From an uncultured Collinsella sp. (GTDB lineage Bacteria; Actinomycetota; Coriobacteriia; Coriobacteriales; Coriobacteriaceae), in the NCBI GenBank assembly GCA_958415525.1, contig CATYZE010000011.1:1-64000 (forward strand): DNA of 64,000 bases. The letters are read 5' to 3'. The notes below the pieces were generated by a model. The model did no database searches. It was given only the letters and a program-made list of their open reading frames with translations, and had not been told where the DNA came from. Both the position numbers and the translations under genes were made by a program. Below, piece after piece: positions 16,534 to 25,173 of the stretch (position 1 is the first letter of the stretch; the number at the start of each line of letters is the position of its first letter).

Positions 16534-17682
16534 ATGAGTAAGAAAGAATGCATCGCGATGCTCCTCGCAGGAGGACAGGGCAGCCGATTGGGGGCACTCA
16601 CCCAAAAGATCGCCAAGCCGGCGGTTAGCTTTGGTGGTAAGTTCCGCATTATCGACTTTTCGCTGTCCAACTGCTCCAACTCGGGCATCGACACGGTGGG
16701 CGTTCTGACGCAGTACCGTCCCTACCTGCTGCATGCCTACGTGGGCTCCGGCGAGGCGTGGGATCTGGACAGCCGCGACGGCGGCGTGTCGATCCTGCCG
16801 CCGTACGAGACGCAGACCGGTGGCGCCTGGTATGCGGGCACGGCCGACGCCATTACGCAGAACCTCGACTACATCAAGGCCAACGACCCCAAGTACGTCC
16901 TGATTCTTTCGGGCGATCACCTGTATCGCATGGACTACCGCAAGATGCTCAAGACGCACATTGAGAACAACGCCGACCTCACGGTGAGCGTTATGCCCGT
17001 GCCGTGGGAGGAGGCCAGCCGCTTTGGCATCCTGACCACCGACCCCGAGGACGGCCGCATCACCAAGTTCACCGAGAAGCCCGATAAGCCCGATTCGAAC
17101 CTCGCGTCCATGGGCATCTACATCTTCTCGGCCGACGTGCTGATTGAGGCGCTCGAGGAGGATGCTCTGGACCAGCGCTCGAGCCACGACTTTGGTAAGG
17201 ACATCATCCCCAAGCTGCTCGGCGAGGACAAGCGCCTGTACAGCTACGAGTTCCACGGCTTTTGGAAGGACGTTGGCACCATCGCCAGCTTCCACGAGAC
17301 CTCGATGGACCTGCTGGGCAACAACCCCGAGTTCGACCTGTTCGACAAGCACTTCCCCATCATGTCCAACATCACCACGCGTCCGCCGCACTACATTGGA
17401 CCGGACGGCCGCCTGGACGACTGCCTGGTCTCCAACGGCTGCAAGATCTACGGCACTGCTCGCCATTCGATCCTTTCGACCGATGTCATCATCGAGGAGC
17501 GCGCCGTGGTCGAGGACTCCGTGCTGCTGCCGGGTGCGCACGTTAAGAGCGGCGCGCACATCTGCCGCGCTATTTTGGGCGAGAACTCCACGGTCGAAGA
17601 GGGCGTGAAGCTCGGCTCTGTCGATACCACCAAGGATACGGCCGTCGTTGGAAATGACGTCGTTATCGGGAAGGGGGAATGA
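16534..17682 (+). CDS. glgC: glucose-1-phosphate adenylyltransferase, catalytic subunit
   Basis: A 382-residue protein starting [19 protein letters not shown], with the GGxGxRL nucleotide loop, [15 protein letters not shown] near 30 and GTADAITQN near 100. It has FWKDVGT near 245 and a C-terminal left-handed beta-helix. It makes ADP-glucose for GlgA. AGAAGGAG precedes the ATG. The stop is followed four bases later by glgD, so the two subunits are probably made together as in the GlgC-GlgD pair described for Bacillota. Confidence 0.96.
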   Translation: MSKKECIAMLLAGGQGSRLGALTQKIAKPAVSFGGKFRIIDFSLSNCSNSGIDTVGVLTQYRPYLLHAYVGSGEAWDLDSRDGGVSILPPYETQTGGAWYAGTADAITQNLDYIKANDPKYVLILSGDHLYRMDYRKMLKTHIENNADLTVSVMPVPWEEASRFGILTTDPEDGRITKFTEKPDKPDSNLASMGIYIFSADVLIEALEEDALDQRSSHDFGKDIIPKLLGEDKRLYSYEFHGFWKDVGTIASFHETSMDLLGNNPEFDLFDKHFPIMSNITTRPPHYIGPDGRLDDCLVSNGCKIYGTARHSILSTDVIIEERAVVEDSVLLPGAHVKSGAHICRAILGENSTVEEGVKLGSVDTTKDTAVVGNDVVIGKGE

Positions 17683-17686
17683 TCCG

Positions 17687-18814
17687 ATGATCAATCGCAA
17701 GGCCATCGGTTATATCACCGCTAACTACTCTTCGTCCTACGGCAGCGTCCTGCTCAAGGACCGCCCCATCGCGTCCGTTCCGTTTTTGGGCCGCTACCGT
17801 CTGATCGACTTTCCGCTGTCCAACATGATGAATGCCGGCATCAAGACCGTCGGCGTCGTCATGCCGGGTAACTACCGTTCGCTGATCGACCACGTGGGCT
17901 CGGGTAAGGACTGGGGCCTAGACCGCAAGAAGGGCGGCCTGTTCATGGTGCCCGGCAACGCGTATGGCACCACCAAGGGCGGCATGCGTTTCTTGCTGCG
18001 CGACATCATCTCCAACAAGACGCTGTTCCAGCGCTCGGAGAAGCCCTATGTCGTGATGATGGGCACCAACATCATCTTTAACATGGACCTCAACACCATC
18101 ATCGAGGCGCACGAGAACTCCGGCGCCCAGATGACCGTGGTGTACTGCAAGGCCACGCGCAATGTTGATGACGAGACCAAGCTCGAGATTAACGAGAACG
18201 GCCGCCTGACGGGCGTGAGTGCCGGCGTCGTGTACGGCGACAACGCCTCCATGGACTGCTGCATCGTTAACCGCGAGACGCTGCTCGAGATCATCGACCA
18301 CTACCAGGCCGCAGACTATCTGGACCTGCTCGAGGCACTCCAGGGCGACTTTGGCAACATCGACGTGTGCAGCTACGAGTACAAGGGCGAGGTCGTGGGC
18401 GTGTTTAGCGAGAAGTCGCTGTATCGCCGCAGCATGGATCTGCTCGACCAGACCGTGGCCGACCAGCTCTTCGATCCCGAGCGCCCGATCCTGACCAAGG
18501 CCCACGACGTGCCGCCTTCGCGCTACGCGACCGGCAGCCACGCGTGCAACTCGATCATCTCGGCCGGCTGCATCATCAAGGGCACCGTGCGCAACTCGAT
18601 CCTGTCGCGCGGCGTTGTGGTTGAGGAAGGCGCCTCGGTGACCAACTCGATCATCAACCAGAGCTGCATCATCAAGAGCGGCGCCCGCGTCGAGAACGCC
18701 ATTCTGGACAAGAACAACGTGGTCCCCACCAACACCGAGCTTCGCGGCACGCCCGAGAACATCCTGGTGCTGGGAAAGGCTCCGTTAACTTCCGATACCA
18801 CCATCGCTCGTTAA
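17687..18814 (+). CDS. glgD: glucose-1-phosphate adenylyltransferase, GlgD subunit
   Basis: A 375-residue paralogue of GlgC starting MINRKAIGYITANYSSSYG. The GGxGxRL loop of GlgC is absent, as in other GlgD proteins, while the beta-helix is kept. In characterised Bacillota systems GlgD raises the activity of GlgC in a heteromer. The start at 17687 has AAGGGGG nine bases upstream within the end of glgC; an earlier in-frame ATG at 17648 lies inside glgC and is unlikely. Confidence 0.95.
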   Translation: MINRKAIGYITANYSSSYGSVLLKDRPIASVPFLGRYRLIDFPLSNMMNAGIKTVGVVMPGNYRSLIDHVGSGKDWGLDRKKGGLFMVPGNAYGTTKGGMRFLLRDIISNKTLFQRSEKPYVVMMGTNIIFNMDLNTIIEAHENSGAQMTVVYCKATRNVDDETKLEINENGRLTGVSAGVVYGDNASMDCCIVNRETLLEIIDHYQAADYLDLLEALQGDFGNIDVCSYEYKGEVVGVFSEKSLYRRSMDLLDQTVADQLFDPERPILTKAHDVPPSRYATGSHACNSIISAGCIIKGTVRNSILSRGVVVEEGASVTNSIINQSCIIKSGARVENAILDKNNVVPTNTELRGTPENILVLGKAPLTSDTTIAR

Positions 18815-18845
18815 CATTGGCGTCGCATAATCGCACGTAAACGTA

Positions 18846-18881
18846 AGAATAGCCGCCCGGTTTGTGCCAGGCGGCTATTCT
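18846..18881 (+). repeat. 12-bp hairpin between glgD and glgA
   Basis: AGAATAGCCGCC pairs perfectly with GGCGGCTATTCT across a 12-base loop, ending 23 bases before the glgA start. The tail is CGAATTGC rather than a T-run. It could attenuate glgA, protect the upstream message, or be a weak terminator. Confidence 0.6.
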
Positions 18882-18904
18882 CGAATTGCAACATGGGAGA
18901 CAAT

Positions 18905-21193
18905 ATGGCAGATTCCAGCAAAAAGATGCAGATCGTGTTTGCCTCGGCCGAGTGCGCACCGTTTGTAAAGACCGGTGGCCTGGGCGACGTGGCGGGCTCG
19001 CTGCCTGCGGCGCTTGTGCGCGCCGGCGCAGAAGTCATCGTGATGGTACCCAAGTACGCCACCATCAAGGACGAGTACAAGGCGCAGATGGAGCACTTCG
19101 CCGACTTTTACGTGAGCCTGGGCTGGCGCAATGAGTACTGCGGACTCGAGAAGCTCGAGCACGACGGCGTCACCTATATGTTCATCGACAACGAGCGCTA
19201 CTTTGCGCGCGACTATCCGTATGGCTTCTTTGACGACGGCGAGCGCTTTGCGTTCTTCTCCAAGGCCATCACCGAGAGCCTGCAGCACCTGCCGGCTGGC
19301 TTTGAGTGCGACATCCTGCACTGCAATGACTGGCAGACGGCACTGGCGCCCGTGTTCTTGCGCGAGTTCTACCAGGGCCTACCGCTGTACGACCGCGTCA
19401 AGACCGTGTTCTCGATCCACAACGTGGCGTTCCAGGGCCAGTTTAGCGACACCGTGATGGAGGACATCCTGGGGGTGGCGCACATCCCGGCGGCCGCCTC
19501 CCAGCTGCGTTGTGACGCCTGCAGCATCAACTACATGCTGGGCGCGCTGCGCTATGCCGATGCCATCACCACAGTGAGCCCCACCTATGCCAACGAGATC
19601 CAGACGCCCGAGTTTGGCGAGGGCCTGGACGGCGTGCTGCGCGAGCGCTCCTATGCGCTGCAGGGTATTTTGAACGGCATTGACGTGGCGGGCTTTGACC
19701 CGGCGACCGACAAGCGCATTGCCGCAAACTACACCGTCGAGGACCGTTCTGGCAAGGCCGTGTGCAAGGCCAAGCTGCAGGAAGAGCTGGGACTCGAGGT
19801 GCGCGACGACCGCCCGCTCATGGTGATGGTCACGCGCCTGACGCGCCAGAAGGGCATGGACCTGGTCATGTATGCGCTCGACCGCATCCTGGCCGGCGGC
19901 GTGCAGGTGGCGGTGCTGGGCACCGGCGACCGCGACTACGAGGACGGCCTGCGTTACTTCCAGGACAAATACCCCGGCACCATGGCCGCGCGCATCGAGT
20001 TCGATCCTGCGCTGTCGCAGCGTATGTATGCCGCTGCCGATATGTTCCTGATGCCTTCTAAGTTTGAGCCCTGCGGCCTGTCGCAGATCATCGCCATGCG
20101 CTACGGCACCCTGCCGATTGTTCGCGAGACCGGCGGTCTGAAGGACACGGTGATCCCGTATAACGAGTTTACCGGCGAGGGTACGGGCTTCTCGTTTAGC
20201 AACTTTAACGGCGACGAGATGGGCGACGTCGTGTTCCGTGCGGCACGCCTGTTCTGGGACAACCGCGAGGCGTGGAACCAGCTGGTCACGCAGGCCATGA
20301 GCCAGGACTTTAGCTGGACGCGCTCGGCCGACAAGTATCTGGACCTGTACTTCTTTATGCATCCGGAGATTGAGAGGCCGGCGGCTGTTGTCGACGAGCC
20401 TGAGGCTGTTGCTGAGCCGGTGGCCGCCGAGGAGCCCAAGGCCGAGGAGAAACCGGTTGAGGCTGAGCCTGAAGTGAAGGCTGAGGTTGCTCCTGAGGCA
20501 GAGGCCGAGGTCAAGCCCGCTGCAAAACCCGCAGCTAAGAAGACCACGACCCGCAAGACGACCGCTAAGAAGGCTACGACGACCAAGGCTGCCGCGACTA
20601 AAACGACGGCCGCCAAGGCAACGACCACGCGCAAGCGCACGACCGCCGCTGCCAAGAAGACCTCCAAAGCCGAGGCTGCTCCCGAGGTAAAGGCTGAGGT
20701 CGCTGAGGCCAAACCGGCCGCCAAGGCTCCGGCAAAGACCGCTGCCAAGAAGACAACCGCGACCGCCAAGAAGGCAACGGCAGCCAAGAAGACTACAGCT
20801 ACGAAGGCGACGGCTACCAAGGCCGCCGCGGCTAAAACCGCCCCGAAGGCTGCCGCAAAACCCGCCGTCAAGGTCGAGGAGGCAGCTGCCGAGGCCAAGC
20901 CGACCGCCAAGACCACCACGCGCAAGCGCGCAACGACGACGGCCAAGAAGTCCACGACCAAGGCTACAACTCCCAAGGCGGAAGCTAAGATCGAGGCCAA
21001 GCCCGAGGTAAAGCCCAAGCCGGCGCCGAAGGCCGCTGAGGTCAAGAGCGCTCCGAAGGCTACGGCAAAGGCCGAGCCTAAGGTCGAACCCGCCAAGGAG
21101 GCCACAGTCTCCCCCGCCGCTTCGACCGAGGAAAAGGCTCCGACCAAGAAGACCTCCGTCCGCAAGGCAACGGCCACCCGCAAGCGTCGCTAG
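18905..21193 (+). CDS. glgA: glycogen synthase with a long histone-H1-like tail
   Basis: A 762-residue protein. Residues 1 to about 485 are a complete GT5 ADP-glucose glycogen synthase: FVKTGGLGDVAGSLP at the N-terminus, LHCNDWQTAL near 140, VTRLTRQKGMDL near 308 and KFEPCGLSQ near 388. It elongates glycogen. From about residue 490 it continues with an acidic Pro/Glu segment, then some 220 residues rich in Lys, Ala and Thr with repeated AAKKT, TTRK and TAKK units. Known GlgA proteins are about 480 residues long. ATG 18905 follows GGGAG by five bases, better than ATG 18893. Confidence 0.96.
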   Translation: MADSSKKMQIVFASAECAPFVKTGGLGDVAGSLPAALVRAGAEVIVMVPKYATIKDEYKAQMEHFADFYVSLGWRNEYCGLEKLEHDGVTYMFIDNERYFARDYPYGFFDDGERFAFFSKAITESLQHLPAGFECDILHCNDWQTALAPVFLREFYQGLPLYDRVKTVFSIHNVAFQGQFSDTVMEDILGVAHIPAAASQLRCDACSINYMLGALRYADAITTVSPTYANEIQTPEFGEGLDGVLRERSYALQGILNGIDVAGFDPATDKRIAANYTVEDRSGKAVCKAKLQEELGLEVRDDRPLMVMVTRLTRQKGMDLVMYALDRILAGGVQVAVLGTGDRDYEDGLRYFQDKYPGTMAARIEFDPALSQRMYAAADMFLMPSKFEPCGLSQIIAMRYGTLPIVRETGGLKDTVIPYNEFTGEGTGFSFSNFNGDEMGDVVFRAARLFWDNREAWNQLVTQAMSQDFSWTRSADKYLDLYFFMHPEIERPAAVVDEPEAVAEPVAAEEPKAEEKPVEAEPEVKAEVAPEAEAEVKPAAKPAAKKTTTRKTTAKKATTTKAAATKTTAAKATTTRKRTTAAAKKTSKAEAAPEVKAEVAEAKPAAKAPAKTAAKKTTATAKKATAAKKTTATKATATKAAAAKTAPKAAAKPAVKVEEAAAEAKPTAKTTTRKRATTTAKKSTTKATTPKAEAKIEAKPEVKPKPAPKAAEVKSAPKATAKAEPKVEPAKEATVSPAASTEEKAPTKKTSVRKATATRKRR

Positions 21194-21230
21194 CCCACAG
21201 ACGATCCAAAACCTCATCAAACCCTAAGCA

Positions 21231-21260
21231 AGGGGCGCTCCAACCGGGCGCCCCTTCTCT
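21231..21260 (+). terminator. terminator after the glgBPCDA cluster
   Basis: Stem AGGGGCGC/GCGCCCCT (21231-21238 and 21248-21255) with a 9-base loop, followed by the pyrimidine run TCTCTGT. The weak T content lowers certainty. Confidence 0.6.
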
Positions 21261-21269
21261 GTAGGTAGT

Positions 21270-21349
21270 GGTAAAACGATTTTCTAGGACAACCGTTCGC
21301 CGATGGTAAACGGATGTTGTTTATACACCCTGTGTACTACAGATATACT
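21270..21349 (+). promoter_or_regulatory. regulatory region of the debranching fusion gene
   Basis: GGTAAAAC at 21270-21277 and GGTAAAC at 21305-21311, the second facing GTTTATAC at 21319-21326 with a 7-base gap. These match the half-sites before glgB. A TATACT box at 21344-21349 could be the -10, but no good -35 is present, which might suit an activator. Confidence 0.45.
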
Positions 21350-21410
21350 TACATCTTAGGCGTAAAACCCATGGCCCGCAGGCCATGATTCTATTGAACT
21401 GGACCGTACT

Positions 21411-24400
21411 ATGAGATTGATACACAACAGCCGTCTACCGCAGTTTCGCACTCCGTTTGGCGCTGTGACCACTGGAACTTCCGTTGCACTCTCGGTGATT
21501 TTGGAGGATGCCGATCCCAACCAGGCAACGCTTACGCTGCGCACCTGGGTAGATGAGATCGGTGAGTCTCTGTATCCCATGACGCACGAGGGCGACGGCA
21601 TATTTACCGTAGAGCTTGAGTGCACCGAGCCCTGTCTTATCTGGTACAGCTTTATCTGCAATATCGAGGGCCAGCCCGAGGTCCGCTTGGGCGCACCGCA
21701 GGGTCGCACCGGTGGCGAGGGCGTAACTTACGACTACGCCGAGGTGCCGTCCTTCCAGATTACCGTCTATAAGCACCGCGAAGTGCGTCCCGAGTGGTAC
21801 GAACGTGGTATGGTCTACCAGATCTTCCCCGATCGCTACGCCCGAGATGAAAACTGGCGCGTGCGCACGCTGGCCGAGGTCGAAAAACCACGCAACGGAA
21901 TCCAGCGCCGCATGGTCGAGGACTGGAACGAGCCGCCCGTGTACGAGCGCGCCGAAGACGGCTCCATCAAAACCTGGGACTTCTACGGCGGGTCGCTCAA
22001 GGGCATCCAGGAAGACCTGCCTCGCATCGCGGAGCTGGGCTTTACAGCCATCTACCTCAACCCCATTTTTGAAGCCGCGAGCAACCACCGCTACGACACG
22101 GCCGACTACACCAAGATCGACCCGATCCTGGGCACCGAGCAGGACTTTACCGAGCTGTGCCAGGCGGCCGAGAAGCTGGGCATCTCCATCATTCTCGACG
22201 GCGTCTTCAACCACACGGGCGATGACTCGATCTATTTCAACCGCTACGGCAACTACCCCGGCGTGGGCGCGTGGCAGAGCGAGGATTCGCCATGGCGCGA
22301 TGCGTTTTATTTCCATGAGGACGGCTCATACGACTGCTGGTGGGGCGTGGGCAATATGCCCGCCATCAATGAGAGCTCTGAGCTGGTACGCGAGCGGCTC
22401 CTGGGCAAGGACGGCGTGATCCGTAAATGGCTACGTGCCGGCGCTCATGGCTGGCGCCTAGACGTGGCCGACGAGCTTTCGGACGACTTCCTGACCGAGA
22501 TCAAGAAGGCAGTACTTGCCGAAAAGCCCGACGCTCTGTTGCTCGGCGAAGTCTGGGAAGACGCCTCCAACAAGATCAGCTACGGCCATCTGCGTCGCTA
22601 CCTACAGGGCTCCGAGTTGGACTCTGCTATGGATTACCCCTTCCGCGACATGGTCATCGGCTTTTTGATGGGCTACAAGAACGCCTACGAGGCCGCTGAG
22701 GATATCGAGACCCTGCGCGAGAACTACCCGAGCGAGGCATTGTCCTGCGCGCTCAACCTGCTGTCGAGCCACGATCGCCCGCGTATCATCTCGGTGCTCG
22801 GCGGCGGCCCCGACGAGTCGCAGCTGCCCGAGTGTGAACGCAGCAAATGGCGCCTGGACGAGAACTCGATGGGCCTGGCCAAGAGCCGTTTTTGGCTCGC
22901 CACGCTCATGCAGATGACCTTCCCCGGCGTGCCTTCGATCTACTACGGCGACGAATACGGCCTGGAGGGTCTAACCGATCCGGGCAACCGCCGCACCCTG
23001 CCGACCAAGGACCAACTGCACGACTTCGACACGCTGGCTATTGTCAAAAACGCCTCCGCCGTACGCCGCGCACTGCCGTTTATGATCGACGGCGAGATCA
23101 AGGCCTTCGCGCTCAACGACGAGGTGCTGGCATACAACCGCACGGGCAAGGATGGCGAGTCCGCGACGGTTATCATCAACCGCAGCCTGCGCAACTCGCA
23201 CCGCGTGACAATTCCGGCGCTCGGCGAATGTGCAAGCGACGTGATTAGTGGCCACGAGTGCGAGATTCACAACGGCACCGTCACGCTCGATCTGTATCCG
23301 CTGGGTTCATCGATCATCTATCACCACGCCGAGCAGCGTCTGCAAGAGCCGCTCGATCATGGTGCGGGCGTTGTGTGCCATATCACATCGGTGCCGACCG
23401 ACGACGGTAAGCCCGGAACGATCGGCGCGCCAACGCGTCGTTTTATCGACCATCTGGCTGCCATGGGCATGCGCTACTGGCAGGTCCTGCCCGTCAACCC
23501 CACGGACTTCTTCCGCTCCCCTTACGCCGGTCCTTCGGCTTTTGCTGGCAATATCGACCTGCTGCCCGAGAGTCACAAGGAACTAGCCGCCGACTTTGAA
23601 ACTTGGAAGGCCCGTGGCGGCGAGGATGCCGATCCGCTCTACACGGCGTTTAAGCATCGCAACGCCGATTGGCTCGAGAAGTACTGCGTCTACATGGCCG
23701 TCAAGAAATACTTTGAGGGCGAGTCGCGCCACGATTGGCCGGCGGATGTCGCGCGCTACAACGAGCACCTGATCGACGACAAGCGCTTCCACGACGAGGC
23801 GGAGCTGCAGGCGTACATGCAGTACCGCTTTGACCTGGCTTGGTGTGAGCTCATGAACTACGCGCACAAGAAGGGCATCGAGGTCATCGGCGATATTCCT
23901 ATGTACGTGTCCGACGATTCGGCAGATGCGTGGAGCGAACCCGAGAACTTCTGGCTATCCGATACCGGCAAGGCAATCGAGATCTCCGGTGCGCCGCCCG
24001 ACAACTTTGCGCCCGAGGGTCAGGTGTGGGGCAACCCGACGTTCCGCTGGGACCACATGAAGCAGAACGGCTATAGCTGGTGGATGGATCGCCTACGTCG
24101 TGCGTTCTCGCTCTACGACCGCGTGCGCCTGGATCACTTCCTGGGCTTCCACAGCTACTTCAGTATCCCCGCTGGCAAGGCTTGCGCCGAAGGGCGTTGG
24201 CTGGCAGGCCCGGGCAAGGACCTGTTCCAGACCGCCTATGACGAGCTGGGGCCGCTCAACTTTATCGCCGAGGACCTGGGCTACCTGACGCCCGGCGTTC
24301 GCGCCATGGCTTCGACTTGCGGCTTCCCTGGTATGGACGTACTGGAGTTTAGCGATTACGACGTCCGCAACGGCGTGCAACCCACGCCGGGCAAGATTAT

Positions 24401-24707
24401 GTACACCTCAACGCACGACACGTCGACGCTCGCCGGTTGGTGCACGCGCTCCTTTGCGGGCGGCGACGAGCCGAGCGGTGTTGAAGAGGCGGCCAAGCTG
24501 ATGAGCGACGCGCTGGCAAGCAACGCTCCCTTGGTGATGATGCCGCTGCAGGATGTCCTGGGGCTTGGCGACGACGCGCGCATGAACGTTCCGGGCGTGG
24601 CTACGGGCAACTGGACCTGGCAGGCAGACGAGGCGGACATTGCATCTGCCGAGGGCAAAACCGCACAGCTCCTGCGCAACAACCATAGATTCTGGGGCGA
24701 AGCGTGA
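21411..24707 (+). CDS. bifunctional GH13 debranching/amylase-like enzyme fused to 4-alpha-glucanotransferase (GH77)
   Basis: A 1098-residue two-enzyme fusion without a signal peptide. After a beta-sandwich start (residues 1-125), the GH13 half has YQIFPDRYA, Asp near 351 (GWRLDVADE), Glu near 380 (LLGEVWED) and Asp near 454 (SSHDRPR). From about residue 640 the GH77 MalQ half follows, with YWQVLPVNPTDFFRSPY, the nucleophile segment RVRLDHFLGFHS near 905, IAEDLGY near 952 and STHDTSTLAGW near 1003. It probably opens branched or short glucans and disproportionates maltodextrins inside the cell. The ribosome-binding site is weak. It has its own upstream control region and a downstream terminator. 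Confidence 0.93.
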   Translation: MRLIHNSRLPQFRTPFGAVTTGTSVALSVILEDADPNQATLTLRTWVDEIGESLYPMTHEGDGIFTVELECTEPCLIWYSFICNIEGQPEVRLGAPQGRTGGEGVTYDYAEVPSFQITVYKHREVRPEWYERGMVYQIFPDRYARDENWRVRTLAEVEKPRNGIQRRMVEDWNEPPVYERAEDGSIKTWDFYGGSLKGIQEDLPRIAELGFTAIYLNPIFEAASNHRYDTADYTKIDPILGTEQDFTELCQAAEKLGISIILDGVFNHTGDDSIYFNRYGNYPGVGAWQSEDSPWRDAFYFHEDGSYDCWWGVGNMPAINESSELVRERLLGKDGVIRKWLRAGAHGWRLDVADELSDDFLTEIKKAVLAEKPDALLLGEVWEDASNKISYGHLRRYLQGSELDSAMDYPFRDMVIGFLMGYKNAYEAAEDIETLRENYPSEALSCALNLLSSHDRPRIISVLGGGPDESQLPECERSKWRLDENSMGLAKSRFWLATLMQMTFPGVPSIYYGDEYGLEGLTDPGNRRTLPTKDQLHDFDTLAIVKNASAVRRALPFMIDGEIKAFALNDEVLAYNRTGKDGESATVIINRSLRNSHRVTIPALGECASDVISGHECEIHNGTVTLDLYPLGSSIIYHHAEQRLQEPLDHGAGVVCHITSVPTDDGKPGTIGAPTRRFIDHLAAMGMRYWQVLPVNPTDFFRSPYAGPSAFAGNIDLLPESHKELAADFETWKARGGEDADPLYTAFKHRNADWLEKYCVYMAVKKYFEGESRHDWPADVARYNEHLIDDKRFHDEAELQAYMQYRFDLAWCELMNYAHKKGIEVIGDIPMYVSDDSADAWSEPENFWLSDTGKAIEISGAPPDNFAPEGQVWGNPTFRWDHMKQNGYSWWMDRLRRAFSLYDRVRLDHFLGFHSYFSIPAGKACAEGRWLAGPGKDLFQTAYDELGPLNFIAEDLGYLTPGVRAMASTCGFPGMDVLEFSDYDVRNGVQPTPGKIMYTSTHDTSTLAGWCTRSFAGGDEPSGVEEAAKLMSDALASNAPLVMMPLQDVLGLGDDARMNVPGVATGNWTWQADEADIASAEGKTAQLLRNNHRFWGEA

Positions 24708-24751
24708 TAAAACCCCCGATATAGGGTACAGTTACAGACGTTTGAATTTTT

Positions 24752-24777
24752 GCGGGCAGAGCGATCTGCCCGCTTTG
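24752..24777 (+). terminator. terminator after the fusion gene
   Basis: GCGGGCAGA/TCTGCCCGC with a GCGA loop (24752-24773), followed by TTTGTGC. A 9-bp perfect stem; the T-run is short. Confidence 0.65.
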
Positions 24778-24795
24778 TGCTGAAAAGGAAGTATT

Positions 24796-25032
24796 ATGGC
24801 GCGCTACGATTACAAGTGCTCGAGCTGCGGCAACGTGTTTGAGGTTGAGCATCCCATGTCCGAGACTCCCGAGGTCGTGTGCCCGAGCTGCGGTGCCCCG
24901 GCGGCCAAGACGTTCTCGGCCAGCGGCATTAAATTTGAGGGCAGCGGTTTCTACAACACCGACCAGCGAAGCGGCGGCTCCAGCACCAGCGCCACCAGCG
25001 GCTGCTGCGCCAACTGCCCGCACAGCCACTAG
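24796..25032 (+). CDS. FmdB-family zinc-ribbon small protein
   Basis: A 78-residue protein with the FmdB regulatory-family start MARYDYKCSSCGNVFEVEHP and a second CPSCG knuckle at residue 34. Together these give four cysteines for one zinc. It ends in a Gly/Ser-rich segment and CCANCPHSH. Members are widespread and poorly characterised; some were proposed as regulators. AAAAGGAAG precedes the ATG. It stands alone between two terminators. Confidence 0.9.
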   Translation: MARYDYKCSSCGNVFEVEHPMSETPEVVCPSCGAPAAKTFSASGIKFEGSGFYNTDQRSGGSSTSATSGCCANCPHSH

Positions 25033-25041
25033 AAACCAATC

Positions 25042-25080
25042 AGCCCCGCGACCGACACCAATCGCGGGGCTGCTTCTTTA
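25042..25080 (+). terminator. rho-independent terminator of the fmdB-like gene
   Basis: AGCCCCGCGA (25042-25051) pairs with TCGCGGGGCT (25062-25071), followed by GCTTCTTTA. Confidence 0.8.
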
Positions 25081-25100
25081 GCTACCCAGGTTTCCTTATG

Positions 25101-25167
25101 AGTTGCGGTGAAATAAGGACTGTTTGGCGGTTAGAAGCCGATATTCAATCCCTATTTCACCGCAACT
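25101..25167. repeat. dispersed inverted-repeat element, copy 1
   Basis: Perfect 15-bp arms AGTTGCGGTGAAATA (25101-25115) and its complement (25153-25167). It lies between convergent genes and ends seven bases before the rsmB stop. A second copy with the same arms and the same AAGGACTG inner edge is at 41451-41519. Confidence 0.85.
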
Positions 25168-25173
25168 TAGTAA

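Noticed and set aside
19379..21220. long open frames antisense to glgA, including Gly/Leu-rich and Ala/Val-rich proteins over the tail
   Set aside because: They are produced by the reverse reading of AAG/ACC/GCC repeats. The sense frame carries the GT5 motifs.
25101..25167. CRISPR repeat-spacer structure
   Set aside because: The unit is an inverted repeat occurring singly, not a direct repeat array. No cas genes are present.
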